From: Mariniphaga sp963747515
GTDB lineage: Bacteria > Bacteroidota > Bacteroidia > Bacteroidales > Prolixibacteraceae
Direction: 5' to 3'
Length of the DNA stretch: 64,000 nucleotides
Assembly: GCA_963747515.1 (NCBI GenBank)
Contig: CAVVFN010000008.1
Coordinates: forward strand, 310,001 to 374,000
The notes beneath the pieces were generated by a model that had not been told where the DNA came from, made no database searches, and was given only the letters and a program-made list of their open reading frames with translations. The translations under genes and the position numbers were made by a program. Of the stretch, positions 18,838 through 28,869 are shown one piece after another (position 1 is the stretch's first letter; every line of letters starts with the position of its first letter).

Positions 18838-20262
18838 ATGAAAAACGATCGCAGAGATTTTCTAAAACTTTCCGGTCTGGCAGCAATTGGTCTGACAGGG
18901 GCTACCAGTTTTGGATGCAAGGCAAAATCAGGGGAAAATACCGGGAGTGCATTTGCGGGGCAACCCAGGCAAAGCCATAATCAAAAATTCAATATGTCGG
19001 GATATGCGGCACCAAAACTGGATAAGGTACGAATTGGCAATATTGGCATTGGTAGTCGCGGAACAGCGGCAATCGGTCGTTTAACCCGTATTGAAGGTGT
19101 TGAAATTAATGCAATGTGTGATGTAATTCCTGAAAAACTTTCCCAGGCCCTTATAATGTATGAAAATGTTGGTTTTAATCCGGATACCTACTCGAATGGA
19201 GAAGAAGACTGGAAGAAGGTTTGCGAGCGTGACGATATCGACCTGATATACATCACCACCCCCTGGAACTTGCATACACCCATTGCTGTGTATGCAATGG
19301 AACATGGAAAACATGCGGTTGTTGAAGTGCCTGCAGCAGTCACTGTGGATGAATGCTGGCAATTGGTTGAAACTTCTGAGAATACAAAGCAGCATTGCAT
19401 GATGCTTGAAAACTGTTGTTATGATTTTTTCGAAATGCTTACACTCAACATGGCACGTCATGGTTTCTTCGGAGATATTGTTCATTGCGAAGGAGCTTAT
19501 CTCCATACCTTTACTTTTAATCCTGAAAACAAAACAAAAAACTGGCGGCAGTGGGAAAACATCAGAAGAAATGGGAATCTGTATCCCATGCATGGATTAG
19601 GTCCTATTTCCCAGATAATGAACCTGAACTATGGGGATAAAATGGAGTTTATTGTATCTGTGTCGGGAAATGATTTTATGATGAAAGACACATACAATGA
19701 GGCAGCCCGCAATGATGAATTCTGGAAACCATTTGCTGAGGCAGCCGGCAAGTCGCACAGGGGAAATATCAACACCAGCATTATCCGCACGAACATGGGC
19801 AGGACAATTATGCTTCAACACGACATAACCTCACCCAATGTTTATTCCAGAATTCATAAAGTCAGTGGAACAAAGGCTGCTGCTTTAAAATATCCCCTAC
19901 CCCCTAAAGTATCTGTAGGCCATGAATGGCTGACAACGGAGCAATATGATTTAATTGAAAAGGAATTTACTCCTGAAATCACTCGGAAAATTGGGGAAAT
20001 GGCAAAAGAGGTAGGTGGTCATGGGGGAATGGACTTTTTAATGGACTGGCGCCTGGTTGATTGCCTGCGGAATGGGTTGCCTCTTGACATGACAGTATAT
20101 GATGCTGCTCTCTGGAGTTCAATTGGACCTCTGAGTGAATGGTCTGTAGCCAATGGATCCAGTCCTGTTAAAGTTCCCGATTTTACAGCAGGTGCCTGGA
20201 AGACAAACAAACTCATTATGGACATATCTCTTGCCAACGGAGGCAACACTAAAATGATTTGA
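18838..20262 (+). CDS. GH109-like Gfo/Idh/MocA-family protein, Tat signal plus lipobox
   Basis: This 474-residue protein has a Tat motif DRRDFLKLS and then a lipobox-like TSFGC (Cys27), so it may be a Tat-exported lipoprotein. The Rossmann motif is GIGSRG (70-75). Instead of the usual EKP the protein has EVP (163-165, VVEVPAAVT), and it carries GNLYPMHGLGP with His252. Both are marks of GH109 (NAD-dependent alpha-N-acetylgalactosaminidase-type) enzymes, which cleave by transient oxidation at C3 and elimination. A glycosidase role is therefore plausible, though the sugar is unknown. It is 16 bp upstream of the PHP-domain gene. Confidence 0.85.
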   Translation: MKNDRRDFLKLSGLAAIGLTGATSFGCKAKSGENTGSAFAGQPRQSHNQKFNMSGYAAPKLDKVRIGNIGIGSRGTAAIGRLTRIEGVEINAMCDVIPEKLSQALIMYENVGFNPDTYSNGEEDWKKVCERDDIDLIYITTPWNLHTPIAVYAMEHGKHAVVEVPAAVTVDECWQLVETSENTKQHCMMLENCCYDFFEMLTLNMARHGFFGDIVHCEGAYLHTFTFNPENKTKNWRQWENIRRNGNLYPMHGLGPISQIMNLNYGDKMEFIVSVSGNDFMMKDTYNEAARNDEFWKPFAEAAGKSHRGNINTSIIRTNMGRTIMLQHDITSPNVYSRIHKVSGTKAAALKYPLPPKVSVGHEWLTTEQYDLIEKEFTPEITRKIGEMAKEVGGHGGMDFLMDWRLVDCLRNGLPLDMTVYDAALWSSIGPLSEWSVANGSSPVKVPDFTAGAWKTNKLIMDISLANGGNTKMI

Positions 20263-20278
20263 AACGGCAGCAGAAATT

Positions 20279-21922
20279 ATGAAAATCAGAAAGCCAACAG
20301 AAAAAAAATCCCGAAGAAATTTTATTAAAACGTCAACTTTAGGGACGACAGGATTATTTTTGAGTGCCAGTTATCTCAATCCTTACAATTTAAAAAACCT
20401 TTTAGCGGAAATTCCAGTTATGGCAGATATCAGCAACCAGGAGAAAAAACTCTATTGGGGAGATATTCATAATCATAATGCTGTAGGATATGCAAAAGGT
20501 TCATTGGACAGGTCGTTTAAAATTGCGAAAAGCCATCTGGATTTCTTTTGTTTCACTCCTCATACCCAATGGCCTGATATGCCGAAAATGCCCGAAGATG
20601 CTCATTTAAAATGGGTAAAAGGATTTCAGGTGGCAAAAGAAAATTGGGAAAATGTAAAACAATTAGTAAAAGAATATTACCAGCCTGGTAATTTTGTAAC
20701 CTTTCTCGGATATGAATGGCACTCAAATTCCTGTGGTGATTTGTGCATTATTTTCCCCCACGACAAGGCAAATCTTGAATATTTTGAAGAAGTAACAAAG
20801 CTTCAGGAATATGCCAGGCAAAATAATGCTGTTTTAATACCACACCATCCTGCATACAAACAAGGATGGCGTGGACAGGACTGGAGCGTTTTAGAAACCG
20901 ATGTGTCTCCTGTTGCAGAGATATACTCCGAGCATGGTAATGCTGAATCCGACTTTGCTCCAATCAGGTACATCCGGCACAGTATGGGTGGCCGGGATAC
21001 GCGCAACACGTTACAATCACTATGGCAGCAAGGATACAAAGTTGGAGTTGTTGCAAGCTCCGATGATCATCTGGGATTTCCGGGTGCCTATGGGGAAGGT
21101 CTTGCTGCTGTTTATGCCGATGATCTTTCAAGAGAATCAATTATGGAAGCCATAAAAGCAAAGCGGACATACGGAGTAAGTGCAGATCGAATTGAACTGG
21201 ATTTCCGGCTAAACAAACATTATATGGGAGAATTGATTGCACCTGTAAACAAGCGGCAGATTACTGTGAAAGTAAAAGGTAAAGGTCTGGTTGACCGGGT
21301 AGAAATTCTTAAAAACAACCAGGTAATTTACAGAGATCATCCCGTTGATAAAATACCAAAAGAAAACAGTTGGCAAAAACCGGTCCTTTGCAGGCTGGAA
21401 TTTGGTTGGGGGCCCTGGGGAGATTTAAGTATGGAACGCATTTGCGATTGGAAATTTGAAGTACATATTACAAACGGCACAATTCTCTCTGCCACCCCCT
21501 GTTTCCAGGCAGGTCCTTTTGATGAAACACGTTACCATGAACTTGTTGAAGACAAAAATACCTGCCGGGTAACTTCTTATACCTCCCGAAAACAGGCTCT
21601 TGCTGAATTAGCAACAAACAGCATTGTTCTTGAAATTCAGGGCTCACCTGAAACAGAACTGGTATTAAATTTGGATAAACCCAACACAAAAATCATAAAA
21701 AAAACTTTTAAAGAACTGAGAACATCCAATCAGGTAGTTTTTACCGGTCCTTTTACATCTGAATCACTCATAATGCACCGGCTGGTGTTTTATGAGAATT
21801 ATTTAACTGATTTTGAAATGGAAGATGTATCTTCCGAAAAATCAACCGACTGGTATTATGCCCGAGTAACACAAGCCAACGGGAGTTTAGCATGGTCGAG
21901 TCCAATCTGGGTTGGCAAATGA
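20279..21922 (+). CDS. Tat-exported PHP-domain / DUF3604-like metallohydrolase
   Basis: This 547-residue protein has a Tat motif SRRNFIKTS (residues 11-19). A PHP-type metal site begins with GDIHNHN (His64, His66) and continues with FTPHTQWPD, IPHHPAYKQGW, EIYSEHGN and SSDDHLG. The C-terminal third is beta-rich. PHP-family proteins are phosphoesterases or other metal-dependent hydrolases; DUF3604 members are often exported and of unknown substrate. It is closely coupled to the GH109-like gene, 16 bp upstream. Confidence 0.8.
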   Translation: MKIRKPTEKKSRRNFIKTSTLGTTGLFLSASYLNPYNLKNLLAEIPVMADISNQEKKLYWGDIHNHNAVGYAKGSLDRSFKIAKSHLDFFCFTPHTQWPDMPKMPEDAHLKWVKGFQVAKENWENVKQLVKEYYQPGNFVTFLGYEWHSNSCGDLCIIFPHDKANLEYFEEVTKLQEYARQNNAVLIPHHPAYKQGWRGQDWSVLETDVSPVAEIYSEHGNAESDFAPIRYIRHSMGGRDTRNTLQSLWQQGYKVGVVASSDDHLGFPGAYGEGLAAVYADDLSRESIMEAIKAKRTYGVSADRIELDFRLNKHYMGELIAPVNKRQITVKVKGKGLVDRVEILKNNQVIYRDHPVDKIPKENSWQKPVLCRLEFGWGPWGDLSMERICDWKFEVHITNGTILSATPCFQAGPFDETRYHELVEDKNTCRVTSYTSRKQALAELATNSIVLEIQGSPETELVLNLDKPNTKIIKKTFKELRTSNQVVFTGPFTSESLIMHRLVFYENYLTDFEMEDVSSEKSTDWYYARVTQANGSLAWSSPIWVGK

Positions 21923-22273
21923 CGAACCTGGTATCAAAGCACTACAGGTTGAATATATGCATCTTAGTAATTGAGGAGAAATTACTTTAAACCGAAATTC
22001 ACGGTAATTGGAATCTCCCGCAAAAATTTTCAAGTCACCAGATATTTCAGGAAAGATAAACCTGGAATTCAACATTCAAAATCAATGAAAGAGGTTATAT
22101 TTAACCAGATATATCTTTCAACAGTATGCTGATTTACCCCCATACAAAAACTGATGAAATTGATACTTAAAATTCGAAAAAAGGTATCCGAAGCAGCATA
22201 AATTAAAATTTTACTGTATTTTGTATAGTAGTGTATTTGTAAATATTTTATATTTAATACAAAAATAGGACTT
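21923..22273 (+). other. Non-coding gap before the M14-like gene
   Basis: About 350 bp with no ORF that resembles a protein family. The last 80 bp are very AT-rich and likely contain the promoter for the 22274 gene. Confidence 0.4.
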
Positions 22274-23437
22274 ATGAAATATGCGATTACCTTTTTCATA
22301 ATAATCCAGATGGCATTTTTTATTAACGTAAATCTTCTTTTTGCCAATACTCCTCATCTGGAAGTTATGGGAGGATTCGACGGAGCGAACCCCCAGGCCC
22401 AGGATTCAATCATTCAGGAATCAGCAAACCGGTTCAGAATAAAACCCTTTAATGAAGAGGGAAGCAACGACAGTTATTATTTTCGTTTTAATACAAAAGT
22501 GATAAATCACAGTAAAGAACCTCAGGGAATTGAACTGATTGTGGAATGGCCTGTATTAAAGTCTCATCCAGACTATCCCTATGATACTTATTATTACGGA
22601 GACATGGGGAACTGGAAATGGACGTATGCATACATTGCGGGCACTGAGGCTAAACTTCACATAACAGTACCTCCGGGAACAACTTACGTTGGCTGCTATC
22701 CGCGTTATAGCTATGCGTATTTTGATGAATTCATGTCTGGGTTGAAACAAAATAAGGATGTAACCAGATGGGTAGAAGGCAAATCATTTTATGACAGAAA
22801 TATCTGGTGCGTGAAATTTACAGACTCAAAGATTCCGGATGATTCTAAAAATGTTATTTTATTAACGGCACGCAATCATCCCTATGAAACAAGCTGTTCT
22901 TATATCGCTGAAGAAATAATAAATTATCTTCAAAGCAATGATCCGGAGGCAAAAGAACTCAAAAAAAATAACATTATTTATTTGTTACCCATGCTTAACC
23001 CCGATGGTGTTGCACTTGGATTGAACCAGCAAACCAGGCCAAATGGTGTGAATATCAGTTTCGGCGTTGGTACCGATGATCCTGCAGTAACAACACTCCT
23101 CAATGCTGTTGACAGGTTCAGGCCTGTTCTCTGGGCCGATGTTCATAGCTGGCCCCACAAGGGAGATGATGGAATGTGGTGTACCCACAAATGGGTTGCA
23201 GATGGCTTGCTTTCAGAAATACCAAATAAAACATTTAACGATTATGTGTGGAATGTAAGTTTTGTGAAGGAAAGAAATACACCTGAAAATCATCTTTGGC
23301 AATGGCTGATAAATCAGTACGATTCAGGTGGAGTTTCCCTGAGTATTTCATGGTACAGAAGAAATGAGGAAGATGTGCGTAATATGGGCATTGAACTGAT
23401 TAAAGCTATTGCTGAGACAGCAAAAACAAAAGAATAG
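22274..23437 (+). CDS. Exported M14-like zinc carboxypeptidase homologue
   Basis: This 387-residue protein has a signal peptide to about residue 25 (LLFANTP). A beta-rich N-terminal domain is followed by an M14-type domain with the zinc motif R-N-H-P-Y-E (His202, Glu205), LLPMLNPDGV, and the third zinc ligand in ADVHSWPHKG (His291). In active M14 enzymes a general-base Glu sits late in a strand (pattern T-x-E); here the matching strand reads V-S-L-S-I-S-W, with Ser at about 357. The protein may be inactive or act differently. It starts an apparent run of genes through 33259. Confidence 0.72.
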   Translation: MKYAITFFIIIQMAFFINVNLLFANTPHLEVMGGFDGANPQAQDSIIQESANRFRIKPFNEEGSNDSYYFRFNTKVINHSKEPQGIELIVEWPVLKSHPDYPYDTYYYGDMGNWKWTYAYIAGTEAKLHITVPPGTTYVGCYPRYSYAYFDEFMSGLKQNKDVTRWVEGKSFYDRNIWCVKFTDSKIPDDSKNVILLTARNHPYETSCSYIAEEIINYLQSNDPEAKELKKNNIIYLLPMLNPDGVALGLNQQTRPNGVNISFGVGTDDPAVTTLLNAVDRFRPVLWADVHSWPHKGDDGMWCTHKWVADGLLSEIPNKTFNDYVWNVSFVKERNTPENHLWQWLINQYDSGGVSLSISWYRRNEEDVRNMGIELIKAIAETAKTKE

Positions 23438-23537
23438 TTTTTTTTTCATCATTTTTTGCAACCTGAAGTATTTCTGAACGAAAGCCTTTGTACTGAAAAT
23501 AAAATTGGTGCCTATATATGAATTAAAACTATAAAAA

Positions 23538-26500
23538 ATGAAGTTCTTTATACTGTCTGTCATTATCCTTTCCCCGGGGATTGCTTCGTTAGGGGTACCG
23601 CTTTCTGAACCCGGTGGACCAGCAAAAAATCATTTTTCATATCACTGCCAAAAGTCAGACAGTTCGATTGAGAAACCTGGTGCTCTTACTATTCCTTTTG
23701 TAACCAAACCTCTTCTCATTGATGGTAAACTGGAGGATGAATTCTGGAAATCTGTACCTGTTTTATCACTTACCAATTCCTTGAATCGATATTTTGGAGA
23801 TGGAGGAGAGGTTCGTGCCGGAATCCAGGGAAAGTATTTTTGCCTGAGTGCAAAAATTCCTCATGATAATACTCTGGTTGCACGTTCAACGGGAATCAAT
23901 CCGACGTGGGAGAGAGAAGATATGATTGCCTGGAGGTTGAAATATCAATCTCCTGTAACCAAAAGAAATGTTTTTGCAATACTTGCGGTCAATCCATTTG
24001 GGGCAGTCAGTCTGTTTGAAGGATCCACCCACTATCATGGAAGCATAGGGGATGATGTTATCAATTCACGAAGCAGGTTAATTTCAATAAACGGCACACC
24101 AAGTCCTCCCAATAATGATTTTGTAAATTTTGTGGGAGCAACTTTACCCTGGGTAAATGATATTCTCTCTTCAACGGAGATAGGGCCGTATGACTGGACC
24201 GTTGAACTTGCACTTCCGCTGGAGCAATTTGGCCCCATCGGATTTATGTCAATAGAACGGGTACAGGCACCACGCCCTGATTCACCCGAACTTTCCTGGT
24301 ATTGGCCTGGTGAAAATGAACGAGGCATTTATGAACTATTACCCGGAAGTACAGAACCCAATCCTTTGCATCAACCTGGTGTGTTACCTCAAAACCAGGT
24401 AACTTCAAAACAGGAAAAACCAAAAAATGCTTTAGCCGAAGAAGTGGCAGCACTTCCAAAACAGGTGTGGACGGTTGAAGATAAAAAAGCATCAGGTATC
24501 TATTCCATGCTGGAAAAATCGCTCCGGTTACAAATGGCAGGTTTTGCTGAAGATGAAAAGCAGGAATGGCAAAAAGTGGAAACTGTTAAGGATTGGGAAC
24601 AGTTCAGAAATAAACGTATTGCGGCTTTAAGGGAATGGCTTGGCCCTTTTCCCGGGCGTACACCTTTGAGGGCAGCTGTTACCCGACGCATTAATTTGGG
24701 CGATGGATTTATAATTGAAAACCTGGTTTTTGAAAGTCGTCCCGGTTTATTGGTAACTGCCAATTTATATCTTCCTGAAAAACCTTCAGAAAAAATACCT
24801 GCAATTGTTGTAGTTCATTCCCACCATGCACCAAAGACACAGGTTGAACTTCAGGATTTGGGTATGACCATGGCACGTTCAGGGTCAGCTGTTCTAATAA
24901 TGGATCAGATAAACGGGGGTGAACGTTCACAAAGCCAGCCATGGGCGCGCGAAAGCTATTATGGCCGGTATGCTACGGGCAATCAGCTTTATCTTGCAGG
25001 AGAAAGTTTAATTAAATGGATGGCTTGGGATATAATGCGTGGGATAGATGTCTTATTGGAAAGATCCTATATTGATCCTGAGCGGATTGTATTATTAGGC
25101 GCAGTAGCAGGCGGAGGCGATCCTGCTGCGCTGACGGCAAGTCTTGATTCACGAATCGCAGCATTGATCCCTTTTTGCTTTGGTGAGGCGAGCCCTGAAG
25201 CACATTACCTGGAAGGGCCTAGAAAATACGATTCTGAAACTGCCGATCCCGGATGGGGATTCTGGGAAACTACACGCAATCTGCCACACAGCGTAAACAA
25301 GCAATTTTTTCCCTGGTTCCTGTGTGCAGCCGGGGCACCACGTCCTTTCATCTTTTCCTTTGAACTCGGATGGCCTGAAACTGTTGAAGAAGAACCCATT
25401 TGGGCACGTTATAAGAAAGTTTATGAATTATATGGAGATGAAGAGCATCTGGCCAGTGTAGATGGATTTGGACCTTTTCCCGGTCCGGGCGAAACAAACC
25501 AGGTTGCCACCTATCATCGTCAACGTATCGATCCGATTCTTAATCGTTGGCTTAAAATCCCGATACCCCAATCCGAATATCACAATATGCGATCGGAGTC
25601 TGAACTAAGATGCCTTACACCGGAAACAGCTGCTGAATATCGTCCTGAAACTGTTTCTGCACTGGTCAGGAAAATTGCACTTGAACGCCTTTCTGATTCT
25701 CGTTTGAAACGGGAAAATTTAAAAACGGAAGTACGAAAAAAAGCTTTGCGTGATGCCCTTAAAGAAAAACTTGGCGATATAGAACCCTTTGATAATCCAT
25801 CTGTCAAGACACTTTGGACCAGAAACCATTCAGACTTTACTCTAGAAGCATCATCTGTTGAAACAGAGAAAGGAATTAATATTCCTGTGTTTCTGTTCGT
25901 TCCTGAAAAAAATTTAAACCGTTATCCTGTAGTGCTTGCCCTGGCTGAAGGCGGAAAAGAAGGCTTTTTATCAAACAGATTCAATGAAATAGCATCTTTA
26001 CTTGAAAAAGGGATAGCTGTTTGTCTGCCTGATGTAAGGGAAACCGGAGAGTTAACCAGTTCCACTTCACGTGGACCGGGAGCAATGGACCTGGCTGCAA
26101 ATGAACTGATGCTTGGGGGGACAATGGTTGGATCCAGGTTAAAAGATGTAAGAACAATTTTTCACTGGCTTTCAAGCCGTTCAGATATCGATTCAACTAA
26201 AATTGCCCTGTGGGGTGATTCCTTTTCAGAACCCAATGCTCCAGATTTTGATTTCGACCAGAGTCCGGGGCAAAAAGCAGGACCGGTTCCCCAAAGGCAA
26301 GCCGAACCGCTTGGTTCATTTCTTTCGGTTTTAACGGCTCTGTATGAAAGCCAGGTTTCAGCAGTTGCATGCAGTGGAGGTTTGGTCTCTTTTCTTTCTG
26401 TTCTTGAAAACAGGTTTTGCCATATTCCTCAAGATGTAATAGTTCCGGGTATCCTCGAAGTTGCTGACCTGGATGATATTGTTAAATCAATTGTTCCATG

Positions 26501-26660
26501 TCCGGTATTCATCGAAAATATGATCGATGGGCGTAACAAACCAGTAACACCGGAAGTAATGCAAAAAATGTATGGAACTCATTCCGGTTTAGTCTTTGGT
26601 AATGAGCTGGAAGATCCTTCATTAGCTGATTGGATATCAATTCAATGCCTGAAGAAGTAA
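23538..26660 (+). CDS. CBM9-like domain fused to two alpha/beta hydrolase domains; first domain lacks its catalytic residues
   Basis: This 1040-residue exported protein has three parts. Residues about 50-270 are CBM9-like (LLIDGKLEDEFWKS start, with a W-E-R-E-D motif). Residues about 330-690 are an acetyl-xylan-esterase-type alpha/beta hydrolase, and about 760-1040 a second hydrolase domain. In the first domain the nucleophile elbow reads G-A-V-A-G-G (521-526), with Val523 where Ser is expected, and the usual Asp and His positions are also changed. The second has W-G-D-S-F-S (Ser895) and a possible acid in MIDGRN. The neighbour at 26704 is a paralogue without the CBM9 part and with the reverse pattern. 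Likely roles are esterase or binding protein. Confidence 0.75.
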   Translation: MKFFILSVIILSPGIASLGVPLSEPGGPAKNHFSYHCQKSDSSIEKPGALTIPFVTKPLLIDGKLEDEFWKSVPVLSLTNSLNRYFGDGGEVRAGIQGKYFCLSAKIPHDNTLVARSTGINPTWEREDMIAWRLKYQSPVTKRNVFAILAVNPFGAVSLFEGSTHYHGSIGDDVINSRSRLISINGTPSPPNNDFVNFVGATLPWVNDILSSTEIGPYDWTVELALPLEQFGPIGFMSIERVQAPRPDSPELSWYWPGENERGIYELLPGSTEPNPLHQPGVLPQNQVTSKQEKPKNALAEEVAALPKQVWTVEDKKASGIYSMLEKSLRLQMAGFAEDEKQEWQKVETVKDWEQFRNKRIAALREWLGPFPGRTPLRAAVTRRINLGDGFIIENLVFESRPGLLVTANLYLPEKPSEKIPAIVVVHSHHAPKTQVELQDLGMTMARSGSAVLIMDQINGGERSQSQPWARESYYGRYATGNQLYLAGESLIKWMAWDIMRGIDVLLERSYIDPERIVLLGAVAGGGDPAALTASLDSRIAALIPFCFGEASPEAHYLEGPRKYDSETADPGWGFWETTRNLPHSVNKQFFPWFLCAAGAPRPFIFSFELGWPETVEEEPIWARYKKVYELYGDEEHLASVDGFGPFPGPGETNQVATYHRQRIDPILNRWLKIPIPQSEYHNMRSESELRCLTPETAAEYRPETVSALVRKIALERLSDSRLKRENLKTEVRKKALRDALKEKLGDIEPFDNPSVKTLWTRNHSDFTLEASSVETEKGINIPVFLFVPEKNLNRYPVVLALAEGGKEGFLSNRFNEIASLLEKGIAVCLPDVRETGELTSSTSRGPGAMDLAANELMLGGTMVGSRLKDVRTIFHWLSSRSDIDSTKIALWGDSFSEPNAPDFDFDQSPGQKAGPVPQRQAEPLGSFLSVLTALYESQVSAVACSGGLVSFLSVLENRFCHIPQDVIVPGILEVADLDDIVKSIVPCPVFIENMIDGRNKPVTPEVMQKMYGTHSGLVFGNELEDPSLADWISIQCLKK

Positions 26661-26703
26661 AAAAACATCGAACCTAAGTCTATGGTAAATTCAAAGTAAA
26701 ACT

Positions 26704-28839
26704 ATGAAAACGTTAATTAAAATTATTTTCTTTTTGCTTGTAACCGATATCAGCAGTCAACCTACTTTCTCAGAAAAGTCTCTGGCAGTTTTAAATGAAC
26801 CCGCTGATACAATGATGAAAAGTTACCTCACAAATATAATTGATAAGCAATTTTCAGCAAGAGCATCTTTTTTATCAACATTAAAAACAGTTCATGATTG
26901 GGATGAACGGATACAGGTTATCAGGGATTCACTGTCTTCATGGACAGGTTCATTTCCTGAGCGTACCCCACTAAATGCACGTATTACAGGTAGAATTGAC
27001 AGAGGCGATTATACAATTGAGAAAGTACTCTTCGAGAGCAGACCTGGCTATTTTGTCAGCGGATGCTTATACCTGCCAAAAAACAGAAGCACACGTTGTC
27101 CCGCACAACTTAATGTAATAGGACATGCTGCAGATGGCAAAGCAAATGAAAGATATCAAAGAATGAGTATTGCTCAGGTAAAAAACGGTTTTGTAGTTCT
27201 TACAATCGATCAGTTGGGCCAGGGTGAACGACAGGTTAAAGAATATGAATCAGGAGGCAGCGCTCCGGGAAATGCTCACAGAATAATTGGAATGCAATCT
27301 TTTATAAGTGGAACTCATATTTTTAATATAATGGCCTGGGACGCTATCCGGGCAATCGATTATCTTTTCACACGTCCTGAAGTAGATGAAACTAAAATTT
27401 GTATGACCGGCAGTTCGGGAGGAGGTATGATGACAACCTATATTCTACCATTGGATAACCGGATTGCTGTTGCTGTCCCCACCTGTAATCCAAATACATG
27501 GTCTTATCGGGTACATGCCAATCTGGCGACAGATCACGAACAGGTATTTTTTGCAGCTTTTGAAAGCAACATCGACCCCAGGGGGGATTTTTTATTTACA
27601 CAAGTCCCCAAACCTTTAATGATTAATGCTACAACCGACGATAATTTAAATCCACCACGGGGCGTATGGGATTTAAGCAACTGGTTGTTTAAATTATATT
27701 CCTTATACGGTGTTCCTGAGAAATTTACCACCTCTATGGTAAAAGCTGCACACGATTACAATCAGGAACAAAGGGAAGCTACCTATTCATGGATGTTACG
27801 CTGGACTGGCAAAAATTCCTCCAGGCTATGGGAAGATGATGTCACACTGGAAAAGGAAGAAGACCTGTTTGCAGCATCCGATGGCAGTGTTTTTAATGAA
27901 CCGGGAAGCAGAAATGATTATAATCTGGTAATCGAATATTTAGAAAAGAATAAAGCTGACTGGAGTGAGGTGAAGACAGCAGAAGATGTCCGGAAACTAA
28001 AAGAAGAAGTAAATGCCCAAATGACGAAAGTACTAAATACAAATTTCAACAACATTGATGCAACAGGTCATTTTGTAGATAGCCAATATACGGATAAAAT
28101 AAAAATCAGAAAATTTATTTTGGAACCTGAACAAGGAATAATTTTACCCGGATTTATCCTTTATCCGGAAAACTCCTCCAGCCAAAATGTTATACTTTAT
28201 CTAAATGAAAATGGGAAGGATGAAATTTTGAAAGATTGGGATACATTAAAAAAAATATTGAATAAAGGTTATAGTATTTGTGCAGTAGATTTGCGCGGAA
28301 TGGGAGAAACATCACCCGACATGGCTGGAAAATTCTGGGACTTTCTTGCCGGAAAACCAATTTTTGGACAGCGGGTAAGAGATGTTTTAACAACCATTAA
28401 ATGGCTGAAAGAATCAGAAGTGAAAGCGCAGCAAATTAAAATATGGGGTACCGGCATGTGTGCTCTTTACGGAGCTTTTGCAGGTGTATTAAATGATGAT
28501 GTTTCAGGATTTGTGCTGGAAGAACCCCTTATTTCCTTTGAGAGTCTTGTTCATGTTAGAATTCCGGAATATAATCATGAAATATTGCTCCCCGGAATAC
28601 TGGAGAGATTTGATATGCCGCAGGTTTATCAATCGTTATATCCAAGGCCGGTTTTTGTTATTAATCCTTTTTCGGGTGATAAAAAGCTTGCAAATGAAGA
28701 TGAAATAAAAAAAACAAGCACACCTGTATCGGTTACCTATCATGGAATAAAAAATTCAAAACGTTGGAGTATGAAAAATGCAGATGAAGAAGAAAGAAAA
28801 GAATGCATTATGAAAGGACTTACATTAATTGAAAATTAA
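26704..28839 (+). CDS. Exported double alpha/beta hydrolase (acetyl-xylan esterase-like); second domain degenerate
   Basis: This 711-residue protein has a signal peptide to about residue 20. The first hydrolase domain is complete: nucleophile G-S-S-G-G (Ser238), acid in NATTDDN (Asp312 or 313) and His350 in KAAHDYNQEQRE. The second domain (about 450-711) has W-G-T-G-M at the elbow, with Gly584 in place of Ser. It lies 43 bp after its larger paralogue. The first domain is expected to be an esterase (deacetylation of glycans); this is inferred from the family. Confidence 0.8.
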   Translation: MKTLIKIIFFLLVTDISSQPTFSEKSLAVLNEPADTMMKSYLTNIIDKQFSARASFLSTLKTVHDWDERIQVIRDSLSSWTGSFPERTPLNARITGRIDRGDYTIEKVLFESRPGYFVSGCLYLPKNRSTRCPAQLNVIGHAADGKANERYQRMSIAQVKNGFVVLTIDQLGQGERQVKEYESGGSAPGNAHRIIGMQSFISGTHIFNIMAWDAIRAIDYLFTRPEVDETKICMTGSSGGGMMTTYILPLDNRIAVAVPTCNPNTWSYRVHANLATDHEQVFFAAFESNIDPRGDFLFTQVPKPLMINATTDDNLNPPRGVWDLSNWLFKLYSLYGVPEKFTTSMVKAAHDYNQEQREATYSWMLRWTGKNSSRLWEDDVTLEKEEDLFAASDGSVFNEPGSRNDYNLVIEYLEKNKADWSEVKTAEDVRKLKEEVNAQMTKVLNTNFNNIDATGHFVDSQYTDKIKIRKFILEPEQGIILPGFILYPENSSSQNVILYLNENGKDEILKDWDTLKKILNKGYSICAVDLRGMGETSPDMAGKFWDFLAGKPIFGQRVRDVLTTIKWLKESEVKAQQIKIWGTGMCALYGAFAGVLNDDVSGFVLEEPLISFESLVHVRIPEYNHEILLPGILERFDMPQVYQSLYPRPVFVINPFSGDKKLANEDEIKKTSTPVSVTYHGIKNSKRWSMKNADEEERKECIMKGLTLIEN

Positions 28840-28869
28840 GAAAAAAAATAAAACCTTAAAGTTAAATCT

